Assembly: GCF_026914185.1 (NCBI RefSeq)
Contig: NC_070560.1
Span: 5,819,501-5,883,500, forward strand
Reading direction: 5' to 3'
Origin: Puccinia triticina
Lineage: Eukaryota; Basidiomycota; Pucciniomycetes; Pucciniales; Pucciniaceae
Length of the DNA: 64,000 bases
This document shows positions 10,970 to 20,461 of this stretch, piece after piece. Within the stretch, counting starts at the first letter, position 1; each line of letters begins with the position of its first letter. The translations under genes and the position numbers were made by a program. Below the pieces are notes generated by a model. It did not search any database and was not told the DNA's origin. It saw nothing but the letters and a program-made list of their open reading frames with translations.

Positions 10970-11667
10970 ATTAACTGTGGTGGAGGCAATTAGTAGCAGA
11001 TATGACCAAAAGCCCCAGCTGCCTCAAAATTATGTTATGCTGGTTTGTTATTGCCTTGCAGCTAACCATTTGGTTACAGAGTATTTTATTTCATGATACA
11101 AAACTTTGGTGCACTTTGGGGCACTGTGGCAAAGGCTTTGGCAGATTTCCTTAGTAGGAAATCCGCCAAATGAGACCCACAGTAGCACACCCCTTTCCTG
11201 GGGCTTCCTACTGCCTAGACTTTCACCATGTGCCTTTCAGAGGATTTTATTCCCGCTGTAAAATTTTGGGGGGCTTTGGGGCACTGTAGCTAAGGCTTTG
11301 GTGGATTTCCTTAGTAGGAAATCCACCAAATCAGACCCACAGTAGCACACCCCTTTCCTGGGGTGTGACAATGCTGTGAAGCTCATCAGGTGCTATTCAG
11401 AGTGCTTTATGGCCACTGTAAAAATTTGGGGGGCTTCAGGTGCCCCAGTGCAGAGGTATAAATTTTTCTTTATTTTCCATCATTTTTTGTGAAATTAAAA
11501 TTCCAACTCCCATTCTGGAGAGTAGAATTAATTTTCTGATGCCCAAAATGCACGCGGGTCAAAATTTGGTCCCGCGGACCGGGGACAGACATCCAAAGGC
11601 GGTCCGCGCGACGTAAACGACTTTTGGGAGTCAATTTATTAATTCAATTTTTCACCTCCCTAATTTT

Positions 11668-12045
11668 ATTGAAGTTTTCATTTTCCTGTGTGCTTGTACT
11701 ACCTGCGTAACTGTATGGATCTGTGACTGATAGGCCCAACAAGGTGCCTCCATGAGAGACCCTCACTCAAATGCCAGGGAATGGATACTATTAGCCCAAA
11801 ATATGACAAAAAAAAGTTATGCCCATAAAGCCAAGATGCTAGCTGACTACATGCCAAAATTCATGGCATGTTAATTGGCTTGATGGCTTGGGAGTTACAA
11901 GTGTCTGAGTTGCAAAAAGGCAAAAAAAGCCACCAAAAGCCAACGCTCTCAGGCCATGGCTGGAACTTTACTCAGAAGCCTCTTTCAGAAGCTCGTTTCG
12001 CGAGGCGCCTTCGGCGCGCCGGGTCCTTCGGCCCTGAAACGGGTG
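11668..12045 (+). repeat. Repeat family B, right part
   Basis: Continuation of 8145-8420 beyond the foldback insertion; matches about 39280-39690. Ends in a CTTCGGCGCGCCGG stretch only about 130 bp upstream of the epsilon-COP start codon, so the COPE promoter is squeezed against repeat DNA. Confidence 0.6.
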
Positions 12046-12176
12046 CTTAAATTCGGCCGACCGCGGGCTGCGCAGATCTTGCTCCGGTCTGTGAGCTGAC
12101 ATCATCTTGCAACCAGTGGCGACCAGTCCCACCACCTCTCAGACTCCAGCAAAACCACACGAACTCTATTCGACTA

Positions 12177-13443
12177 ATGGTGAGCTTCGCCGGATCTGGC
12201 AACGCATCCCTGGGTCGATGAATGCTGACTTGAATCGAATAAACAGGATTCAGACCAAGATTTTCACATCAAAACCTTGTTCTATCAAGGTCAGTATTCC
12301 AAAGTTCCTACGTTGTAGCTTGCCATCCAGCAGTCTAGATTCAAGATTTATGTTGTGGTTCATTCTTTTGCAATTCATAGGCTCATATTCTGAGTCGCAT
12401 GATGCGATCAGTGCCATCAAGAATCCGTCTTTCCAACTCGTTTTGTTCTCGGCGAGATGTTTGATCTGTCTCAAGAAACCTGGCGAAGCCATCAAGTTAC
12501 TCAAACAACATCACGAATCGGAACCGGCTGCTCGTGCCCTGACTCTTCTAGCTGAATTTTACCAAGATTCACCCATGTCGAAGGCGAAAACTGATAAGCT
12601 TGGTGAAGCGGCTGAAGCACTGATCGAAGAGATCGCAGACGAAGAGAATGACGGTCCCGACTCGGTGCTTCGTGTCACTCTTGCAACGATCTTGACGCTT
12701 GCGGAGAACCTATCGCTAGCGGTCTTTATACTTAAACAAGGCGTCCAACTCAAGTCACTCGAAGCTGTTGCTGCTCTCATCTCCCTTTACCTCTCACCTC
12801 GACTCCGTCGCCCCGACCTCGCTCGTAACCTATACATCTCGGCAAAGGCATGGGCCGATGACGCAATTCTCCTTCAAATGGCCGAAGCCTGGATCGGAGC
12901 GACCACAGGCTCGGCTGCCGGAAACAGCAACGGAAGGGAACCGGGTGGTTATCAATCTGCGTTCTATGTTTTCGATGAGGTCACCAACACAACCGCCGCT
13001 AAGCCCAATGTCGTGGGCTTGAACGGTAAGGCCATCACACAACTTGCAATGGGTCATGTTGAGGAGGCACAAGCCAACCTGGCCGAAGCTCTCAAAGTGG
13101 TCAGTCAACCTCCCATCCTTTTTTTCGAGCCAATTATTCCTATTTTTCTCAATCCGTGGCCTACCTTCCCACCTCTCCACAGGATCCAGAAAACGAAAAT
13201 ACATTGGCCAATTCGATTGTGATCAGCGCACGCTTAGAATCGCCTCCAACGGAAATCGCTACCTCAATCCAGTGCGTACAGCTAGTTCCCTGAGCCCGGA
13301 GGTTTTTTGACACCCAGCTTACGCTTGTTTGATTTAGGAAACTGAAAACCCTTAATCCCAAGCATCCGCTGATTGTAGATCTGGATCGACAAAGCGCCCT
13401 GTTTGATGATGCTGCCAGCCAATTTGTCGCATCTACAGCTTGA
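12177..13443 (+). CDS. COPE/SEC28: Coatomer subunit epsilon (epsilon-COP)
   Basis: Epsilon subunit of the COPI coat, which stabilises alpha-COP in the B-subcomplex during Golgi-to-ER retrograde transport; cytosolic and on COPI vesicles. Exons: 12177-12179, 12247-12289, 12381-13099, 13183-13271, 13338-13443 (960 nt, 319 aa; the family is about 300 aa). All introns are GT-AG with consistent phases. The second exon gives an IKTLFYQ-G-SYSE stretch matching the family's N-terminal FYxGSYxxxI helix. Exon 3 has the TPR-like solenoid, including LLQMAEAWI and the GYQSAFYVFDE segment, then GLNGKAITQLAMGHVEEA. The C-terminus LNPKHPLIVD...FDDAASQF fits the family. The first coding exon is only the ATG, directly abutting a GTGAGC donor. 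No expression data, but the model is internally consistent. Confidence 0.88.
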
Positions 13444-14205
13444 AATTCTGATGCACTGTAACAATTTCCGTTGAACCTCCGCAATCGAGTCACATGTCTT
13501 TGAATAAGCTTTTCCTTGTTAAATCCTTATTAAAGCCTGAAAATCCTTGTTAGGTCCTAGACTCCTCCGAACTTTTGTTATCCTCTGGGCTTTAAAGTTT
13601 GCTGGATCTACCCCCTCCCCAATTTTTCATAGCACGATCGTTCACAAACAGCGCTCGCTTCAATTAGTTTTCTATGTCCCTAAAGCAGTAACCCCACGAA
13701 TCCCCTATCCTTGACTGGATTCCAACTGGGAGAACTTTGGAGGAAGTTTCACCCACATTAATGGAATATGGTTATGCAGACGGAATACCATTGTTGATCA
13801 AGTACAGCATGCCTAGCTTCCAAAGACGAGTCCAGTTTCAGAGGTCAATTGATGATACCTGATTAAGCAATCTACTATGCTATGAGCAACACATTAAGCA
13901 AGCAGGTATCAGGTGTTCCCAGTCAAAATGGAACACAAAACAGCGCAGAAAGATTCTTGAAACATTCACATAAGGCTTATGTGTCATGCCTTTGTGGTAA
14001 CAGCTGGACCATTGAACCACTGGTTTAATCCATGGGCTGTTGTCTTACTTTAACAAGACAAATACCAGACTGTTGTGATAGCTGTGAGGATAGCAGGACA
14101 AGTGGTCTTATTGACAGGGCAAAGATAACAGGTCTCATAAGTTGAGAGCACTGAATAGAGCTGTACATGCAAAAGACTTCAAAATGTAGAAGCTTCACTT
14201 CAATA
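13444..14205. other. COPE downstream region
   Basis: No further gene. A CTTATTAAAGCC near 13530 could serve as a polyadenylation signal for COPE. The remainder is non-repetitive as far as can be seen by eye. Confidence 0.4.
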
Positions 14206-14356
14206 GGGGGTTTCAAAGTAGACTCGCGCGTGCATGCAAGTCACTTTGCATAACCCAGTTTTGCGGGGAGACTGCAAGTTGGCGTTCAACACTTGAGTTG
14301 AATGCCGGCTTGCCTTGCCTTGCAAGTGGCATGCGCGGGTCCACTTTGAATCCCGC
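14206..14356. mobile_element. TA-target MITE, 151 bp
   Basis: Imperfect inverted ends GGGGGTTTCAAAGT / ACTTTGAATCCCGC with TA on both sides (14204-14205, 14357-14358). Internal GCATGCAAGT words occur in both arms. Same family as 63777-63999, and related ends are found at 60371-60547. TA targets suggest a Tc1/mariner-like relationship. Confidence 0.7.
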
Positions 14357-14925
14357 TAATATTTGACACTCAGGATTCAAGCATACATTCACTATAAAAA
14401 AACTGAAGAAACTACTGTTAGTTGACATGCAAGAACCTTCATCCTTTGACCTTTCCGCCAGTTTATCCAGGTTCATACTTTGGCTCTTACCCAAGTGAGT
14501 CCAGGTTCATTCCATGTGCTCTTGAATACCAACTCAGTGTGGCCTGCCAAGCACAGCAGATCACAGCAGCTTGATTTTGAGGGAACTCCCTCTAGAGATT
14601 CTCAGATAGGAAAGGGTGGCCTGAGCCATACATCTCAAAAAGGGCAGCTCTACACAGACCAGAAATTGGTGGAACATTACCAATGTGGTGATTTATATTG
14701 ACGGGTGTGGTAGAATGTCCACTCAACAATAGCATGGGAAGGAATGCACAAGCAGCTGAGCTCAGAGTACATTGGGTGACAAAAGCGCTGAGGATGATGT
14801 CAGGAAAAGCTTACCTGCGCATGGAAAGCACAGATCAGATGATATGTATATTGCGGACCACAGAGTTTGGATTGGGTGGAAGACCTGAGCAGACGGGTAG
14901 GGCTGGACTGTGGTGGACCAAACGT

Positions 14926-15786
14926 TGTAATGAACAAAAGTGGTCACTGCGTAGAAATGTCAAGACCCCGCCGCTCCAAGATGATTCCCAGGTAAAGTCG
15001 GGTGATCTGGAGAAACTCCGCTGCAAAGCTTCGGCGCGTTGTAGGGCTCTGAGTGGGATAAATAAAGTAAAGCACGTAAAATAATCTAGCTCCGCAAAGT
15101 AAACAGTAAAATAAAGCTCCGCCGCATAAAGAAGATAACTCCGCCACAAAATTTCGCAAAAACCCCAAGAAACAGCCGTAAAGCAAACACAAAATTTCGC
15201 AAAGCACAACCGTAACACATAAAGCAAGTCTGCAACGTATGCAAAGTAAAAAGAAGCACAACAATACGCAAAGTAAAGTAAAAAACCGTAAAAAGAGAGT
15301 CTGTGGGCAGTATCATGATGCAGAATCCTCCCTCCACCACTGTGGTTTTATAGAGAAAAGGAAGAGAACTAAAAGATATCCTCCGCCCGCCTCCCACGCA
15401 CACCATCCGCTAACTCCGTTCACACACGCACACTCGTCATCCGCCAAGTGCTATACACACACGCACGTCATCTGACAAGCTCCGCTCTCACGCCAACTCC
15501 TGTCGTCTCCGCCGCTTGCCTTTGTCCGCCGTCAAACTCCTCTCTCTAGCTTCCACGCCCCTGTCTAGCCTATGATGTCAGGATCCCACACGCCACCCTT
15601 CTGGCTGCCACGGCTTCCCCCAATCACCACCTGCGCTATCCAGTCCGCGCTGGCCTGCTTAGTCTGAGTCCAGTTCCGCCGCCGCCTTCAGTTGTGCGCT
15701 CCGTTCCGCACTGTTTCCGCACCGCCTGTGCGCCGCACTGATTGCTCCGTGGAAAATTTGACACGAGTCCCAGAATTGGTCACCAT
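14926..15786. mobile_element. Insertion with 5-bp TSD, LTR-like (861 bp)
   Basis: Flanked by AACGT on both sides (14921-14925, 15787-15791), and absent from copies 1 and 3 of the surrounding repeat. Starts TGTAATGAAC and ends GTCACCAT; it lacks a perfect CA terminus. The interior has a CGCAAAG/GTAAA-rich stretch, a TTTTATAGAG box near 15347 and a pyrimidine-rich CCGCC region. Most likely a solo LTR; no coding sequence. Confidence 0.55.
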
Positions 15787-16034
15787 AACGTGGGGACTGA
15801 TAGCAGCGGCGCGTCAGTGGGTGGGCCAGGGCAGCTGAAGCGGGTGGAGCTGGGGCAGAGGTGCTGGTGAGAGACCAACTCACAGAGGATAGGCAGAAGA
15901 CGTGGGGGGTCAAGTGTTGGAGAGGAGTGGAGCATGGGAATGTGACATGCAGAAGTCGGGAGGAGACAGCGGACTAGTGCGGGAAAGCATTGAATTGCGG
16001 GATTGGGTGGGAACGGAGACGGATGCACATGGAG

Positions 16035-16753
16035 TGTCAGGGTACGTCTCTGAGGTGACATTACTCTGAATGTAAATGATACGGAGTATCAATGAGAATG
16101 TTGCTGGCAAAGCAGAAATGACCAAACAGTTATACCGGAGTCTATCTCTACTCAATTGATAACAAGGCAGGAGGAGCCACACCTCTTGGGTAAGAGGGGC
16201 CTAGCAGAGCAACTCCGTGCTTGAATCTAATAGATTCTTGCTGCAGAGGGAATGGAGAGAAAGGAGAACCCAGTGAGCTTACCTATTTGGCATCAATAGG
16301 GGATCTGATAGGTAAACACTGGAGCCGGAGTTGGGCAAGGAAGGATGAAGTTGTAAGGAAAGAGGGAAAGAGGTGGTGGATAAACCGGATAAGGTAGTGA
16401 AAAGTGTGGAGCCAAGTGGAAAGGCCCCAATTTTTGATGTTTCAACAATATAAGCGGGCTTGGTACCAAAGAACTCTGGGTGAGAAACTCTCCTTGCCGG
16501 AGAGCCCCCTACTATATGGGAGAAATGAGTGTTGGCTCTTTTGCTTCTCCTTCTTCCATATTCTTGCCTGCTGTTCAGCGGGACTAAGAACTCAATTGAA
16601 ATACATAAGTTGCTTGGGTTTGTCCCGGCAGTGGGCTCTACTCCACAGCTGACTTGAATTCATCTGCAGTCCTGTGACTTGCTTTGGCTTAGAGAGGCCT
16701 GTCTGAGGCTGTTGTTGGCTACTTGCGCTTTCTGGAGTAGCAGGTAGCTGACA
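16035..16753. mobile_element. Solo LTR-like insertion, 719 bp
   Basis: Ends TGTCAGGGTAC / GTAGCTGACA with the terminal hexamers TGTCAG/CTGACA inverted, as in LTRs. Flanks are TGGAG and TAGAG (one mismatch). The block is missing from copies 1 and 3 of the host repeat. No internal coding region remains. Confidence 0.6.
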
Positions 16754-16839
16754 TAGAGGGCTCATGGTTTCTCTTCTCTTTTTCCTTTTTGGCATCATCT
16801 TACGGACTACTCATCACTACACTTACAACTTACAAACGT

Positions 16840-17621
16840 TGTGGTGAGCCTAATCAAAACCTTATTACATCACTCAGACACTCACCAGGAAGGAATCACC
16901 GCCAAACGCCCTCTAGAAATCACTCTGGTACATGTAATCCACGCCCACAGACACTTCATAATAGCCTAGAACCATCTCTACAAGGCGCCTCAACTTCTCA
17001 GTATTCACTTTCATGGATGGCCCTCCACAATGGGTAATAAAATATGTACAAAATCAGGTCAAAGTGGGAGAAAGTCCACCATCAAACAGAGCCAGACTAT
17101 TAGGAAGGACCCTGAGTGTTCACTAGAATTAACTCCTCTATATTCCAGCAAGGCGTAACTCTTTCTCAGATGCATGGCGGCTGATGCGCCATGGTTATTG
17201 TTTTCCTCTTATGTCATCCCAAGCCATGTAGTAGATGCCTTGTTGGTTTGTTGCCTTGTCACCTTGTTGGAGGCTTTTTGTACCCTGTTCCCATCTTTCT
17301 CTTCGTCTCAGAACCACCTGTTGTCCCCTCACTATAAATGTAGAGCCTTTTGGCCCATTCTGTTTGTCCCCCATCAGATTGTCACTTTGCATCCCTGGTC
17401 ACAGAATAAGAATTACATAGCCTATTTTACCACATATTTTACAGTATATTTTCCCCCTTGATTTCGTCTAGAAAGCACTATTCTCAATACTTCATCAGCC
17501 ACACTTTTCTTTAAGAGTCCATACTCTTATTCTTGTCCCATATTACTCTCCCAACCTGAGAGGCAGCTTTTCACGCACTCATCCCTCTCTAAGCTCTATT
17601 CCCCCAAAGAGTAGTTCCACA
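16840..17621 (+). repeat. Gypsy-1 5' LTR
   Basis: 782 bp, TGTGGTGAGCC...AGTTCCACA, matching 25684-26465 without a difference noticed by eye. It contains a 95-codon open frame that is simply duplicated in both LTRs and is not considered a gene. Confidence 0.92.
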
Positions 17622-17623
17622 AG

Positions 17624-17641
17624 TGGTGTCCCAACAGTGGC
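17624..17641 (+). promoter_or_regulatory. Gypsy-1 primer binding site (putative)
   Basis: Two bases after the 5' LTR the sequence begins TGGTGTCCCAACAG. A start of TGG is expected for a site pairing with the CCA end of a tRNA; the implied primer would end GGGACACCA. The tRNA identity cannot be named without a tRNA set. Confidence 0.55.
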
Positions 17642-17898
17642 CTGAAGATCTTTAGATTTATAGTCTCGTCATTTCTAGGCTAAATAAATACATTAGTTAA
17701 AAATTACTCTAAAAATTCTATTGATCTTAGTAGAAAAATTACTCTTACTCTTAGTTTAAAATCTTTTCAAACAAAATTCCGACCTAGAATTCTTCTGAAA
17801 TACCTTTAAACTCGACGCACCCAAGTCTTTCTACCTTAAATAACTATATCATCAACTTAGTAGACTCTAGAAACTTAACCGTAGAAATACCGCAAGAA

Positions 17899-20445
17899 AT
17901 GCCTAACACCGGCAGACGAAGCTCTTTCTCCGGACCGTACCCTAGGTTCCATTTATCTAATATGGAAATTCCGCCGTTTGGAGGAAATACTAGACAAGCA
18001 AATGTTGGATTAGCGCCTGCGCCGATGGACGTTGGATCGTCGGTTCCGCCGGGGAACGCTGGATTGTCAGTTACGCCGAGGAACGTCGGAGCTATGCCAA
18101 TAGTGAATAGCGGGCTTACATTTTCATCAAATCAAGCGCCCTCAGTGCCATTTAATCCTGGACCAATGAGAAATACTAGCCCTTCGACCACAGGAAGCGC
18201 AGCGTTGGATCCACTCCTAGGAAATAACTTTTTAAACAGTCAATACCGCCCTGCGCCGCAATACGTAAACCAGACTCGCCAATCAGGCGCAGCAGCTCAA
18301 ATTACGCCACATTTCTTACAAACTAGCATTCAGCTCCCCGCCTATAACCCAGAACCATTTGGAAGGAAACCAGTTAAAATCAAAGCTGGCGCCAAAGGAC
18401 TTATCTTTGATGGTACAAACATGGACATTGGAGATTTTATTAAGCGCCTGGAATATGCGGCTAGATTGGATGGCGCCCAAGGATCTGATATTGCTCTACA
18501 AATTATATTCTTCTTGGAAGGGGAATCTTTAATCAAAGAAGTACAGGAAATGGCAGAGCGGGAAAGACACGACTGGGAAAAACTCAAGCTTAAATTAGTT
18601 CAACGTTGGGGAAAAATGCTTCCGCTTCTGCAGTACACAAGGAATGATTTGGACAAACTTATTTCAACCACGATGGCGAAGGGAATCAAAACCCAGAAGG
18701 AGTTCCAGGATTTCAGTATCCAGCTAGAAAACTTAGTAGCCTACTTAGTACGCTGTCGACACATGGTTAGCGCGGAAGAAATCAGGCACTCGGTTCTAAA
18801 TTGCTTATCTTTTCCTATCCGGATCGCCGTAAACCGCGAACTCATAAGAGATAACCACATGGAAATGGCCTTGGATGGATCTCACATTCTTCCGCCGTAT
18901 AACACTATCTTGGACTATATTAATAGAGAACTTAGGACTATGGCTATTTTAAACGACGAAAACATTCAGAAAGAAATTCAAACAATTCAGCCACCGGCGC
19001 AGAAAGCTCAACCAAAAGATAATGCTATGGATCAACTTACTAAAAGCCTCTCTAGCTGGAATGTACAAAAGCAGCCGTCTCCATTTGTGTCGTCAAGTCA
19101 CGTTCCTTATAAACCCGCCCAACTAGACCGGTCCCCATCTAGCTATAAATGTAATTACTGTCACATGATTGGACATACCATCCACAGGTGCAATCAAGTT
19201 AACTTGGACGAAATCAACGGATTAGTAAAGAAGGAAGGAACCAATGTTATTTTACCAGACGGAACTCAAATACCTTATGATAGAACCAGGCCTTTTAAAA
19301 CCGTAGTTGACACTTATCACCAAAGCAGAGCACAAACAGCGGGAGTTATCAATCTACCGCCAGGAACGCATACGGGAAAAAAGGAAGATAGCGCACCAGA
19401 AGTCCAGACCTCTTTTGGAAAGCTTGAGGAGGTTGAATATGCGGAGGAAGACACTTTTGACTGCGACATTGGAAAGAGAACCAGAAGTGGTGCAGAATAT
19501 CCTGAAGGGTCAGACAATTCGAAAGCAAAAAAAGTCAGAAACACAAAGGAAGAGCTCATGGACGTCGACGACGAGAGGATCTTGGAGATTGCTCGACAGG
19601 ATGATTATGACCCAGTTCCTCTTCCTGCATCTTCAAGAAAAGAAAACCCCGCACCGAAGAAGGTTAAAATCCTCACGCCTCAGGACTCTACCAGCGCGCC
19701 AACAAAGGAGAAACCTGCCCGCAAAACCTATGTGGAAAGACCATTAGCTACACAGTTCCCCGACACGGAAGAGAAGTTGGTCTCACAAATGTTAAATGAG
19801 AAAATTCAACTCACCATTGGAGAAGTTTTTGCCATATCTAACGGCGCCGTGGATGCATTCAAAAATAAGATTAGTCCTAAAAGAGTTCCTATAGATCAAC
19901 CTAAGACAACCAACGCTGTCGACGTCAACTCTGAAGACGAAGAGGAGGAAGCGCAAGATAGCGGTCCAGCGCATTACGCTTGCCCCTTAGGATATGTTGC
20001 TGTCACCATTAATGGGAAGCAAATTCAGGCGCTCTTAGACAACGGTTCTCAAGTTAATCTTTTACCTAGGGATCTAGCGGGGAAAATGGGGCTTATAATT
20101 ACTCAAAAACCTATGAAACTGCGCGGTATTGGCGGACACAAGAGTGACATTCTGGGAATTGCGGAAAATGTACCGGTTAAAGTAGGAAATATTACGAAAG
20201 AAGTGCATTTCTGGGTCTCTTCTGCGGCGGTACAGCCTATACTAGGAAAACCATGGTTGATAGACGTCTCAGCTACTATTCAATTCAAGGACAGCGGTGT
20301 GGAATCCCTCTCAATAAATAAAAATGGTCAGACTTACCTGGTTCCAATTTTAAACCCATCAAACCAAAAATACGAGACCACTTTTCCTGTCAATTCCGCC
20401 ACAACTTCGAGTCATTTTTTAGCTTCTGGCACCTTCCAGAAGTAG
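17899..20445 (+). CDS. gag-PR: Gypsy-1 Gag-protease polyprotein (848 aa)
   Basis: Structural protein of the virus-like particle plus aspartic protease. Residues about 1-150 are P/G/N-rich. About 170-360 is a retrotransposon Gag capsid-like helical region (FDGTNMDIGDFIKRLE onward). A CCHC zinc knuckle, C-N-Y-C-x4-H-x4-C, sits near residue 417. A K/E-rich linker follows, then a retropepsin-like domain near 700-800 with LLDNGSQVNLLP and later PILGKPWL. The catalytic triad reads D-N-G instead of the usual D-T/S-G. Here PR is fused to Gag, and pol starts in the -1 frame; the gag stop TAG lies inside the loop of the downstream hairpin. ATG start follows an untranslated leader of about 280 nt after the LTR. 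Confidence 0.9.
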   Translation: MPNTGRRSSFSGPYPRFHLSNMEIPPFGGNTRQANVGLAPAPMDVGSSVPPGNAGLSVTPRNVGAMPIVNSGLTFSSNQAPSVPFNPGPMRNTSPSTTGSAALDPLLGNNFLNSQYRPAPQYVNQTRQSGAAAQITPHFLQTSIQLPAYNPEPFGRKPVKIKAGAKGLIFDGTNMDIGDFIKRLEYAARLDGAQGSDIALQIIFFLEGESLIKEVQEMAERERHDWEKLKLKLVQRWGKMLPLLQYTRNDLDKLISTTMAKGIKTQKEFQDFSIQLENLVAYLVRCRHMVSAEEIRHSVLNCLSFPIRIAVNRELIRDNHMEMALDGSHILPPYNTILDYINRELRTMAILNDENIQKEIQTIQPPAQKAQPKDNAMDQLTKSLSSWNVQKQPSPFVSSSHVPYKPAQLDRSPSSYKCNYCHMIGHTIHRCNQVNLDEINGLVKKEGTNVILPDGTQIPYDRTRPFKTVVDTYHQSRAQTAGVINLPPGTHTGKKEDSAPEVQTSFGKLEEVEYAEEDTFDCDIGKRTRSGAEYPEGSDNSKAKKVRNTKEELMDVDDERILEIARQDDYDPVPLPASSRKENPAPKKVKILTPQDSTSAPTKEKPARKTYVERPLATQFPDTEEKLVSQMLNEKIQLTIGEVFAISNGAVDAFKNKISPKRVPIDQPKTTNAVDVNSEDEEEEAQDSGPAHYACPLGYVAVTINGKQIQALLDNGSQVNLLPRDLAGKMGLIITQKPMKLRGIGGHKSDILGIAENVPVKVGNITKEVHFWVSSAAVQPILGKPWLIDVSATIQFKDSGVESLSINKNGQTYLVPILNPSNQKYETTFPVNSATTSSHFLASGTFQK

Positions 20446-20461
20446 GTGATTGGAAGGTGCC
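20415..20461 (+). promoter_or_regulatory. -1 ribosomal frameshift signal
   Basis: In the gag frame the heptamer T TTT TTA lies at 20415-20421, the canonical X XXY YYZ slippery form (U UUU UUA). After a 6-nt spacer (20422-20427), GGCACCTTCC (20428-20437) pairs perfectly with GGAAGGTGCC (20452-20461) around a 14-nt loop that holds the gag TAG (20443-20445). Slipping back one base enters the frame of pol, which is open through this site. Spacer length and stem fit known -1 PRF elements; efficiency is untested. Confidence 0.88.

Larger units (their letters stand above)
8421..11661. mobile_element. Foldback element with ~705-bp inverted arms, carrying nested insertions
   Basis: Left arm pieces (8421-8456, 9337-9823, 10573-10755) are the reverse complement of 10970-11661 almost end to end. 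Ends read AGGGAG(T/G)TGAAAAATTG, and the flanks share AATTTT (8415-8420, 11662-11667). The paralogous empty site at about 39270 confirms the insertion. The left arm was later interrupted at 8457-9336 and at 9824-10572, and the centre holds 21-bp repeats and a hairpin MITE. No transposase gene is present. The AGGGAG/8-bp-like target is reminiscent of hAT, but that assignment is tentative. Confidence 0.75.
14690..16839 (+). repeat. Dispersed repeat family A, copy 2 (with two insertions)
   Basis: Matches copies at 2275-2790 and 28140-28795 once the insertions 14926-15786 and 16035-16753 are removed. The repeat resumes after Gypsy-1: 26466-26500 (GTATTAGAAGAGTTT) matches copy 3 just past its ATCATCTTAC...ACTTACA segment. 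So at least three elements landed in this one copy. Confidence 0.6.

Noticed and set aside
12107..13222. Single 371-codon ORF reading through the epsilon-COP region
   Set aside because: It begins at TTG and translates introns 1-3; the spliced model with five exons restores the family N-terminus and C-terminus.
14835..15406. Cysteine/leucine/phenylalanine-rich minus-strand ORFs that mimic secreted proteins
   Set aside because: Low-complexity CGCAAAG/GTAAA repeats inside an LTR-like insertion; several overlapping frames look the same.
17174..17461. 95-aa ORF with hydrophobic stretches, duplicated at 26018-26305
   Set aside because: It lies wholly within the Gypsy-1 LTRs and is duplicated only because LTRs are; no family features.
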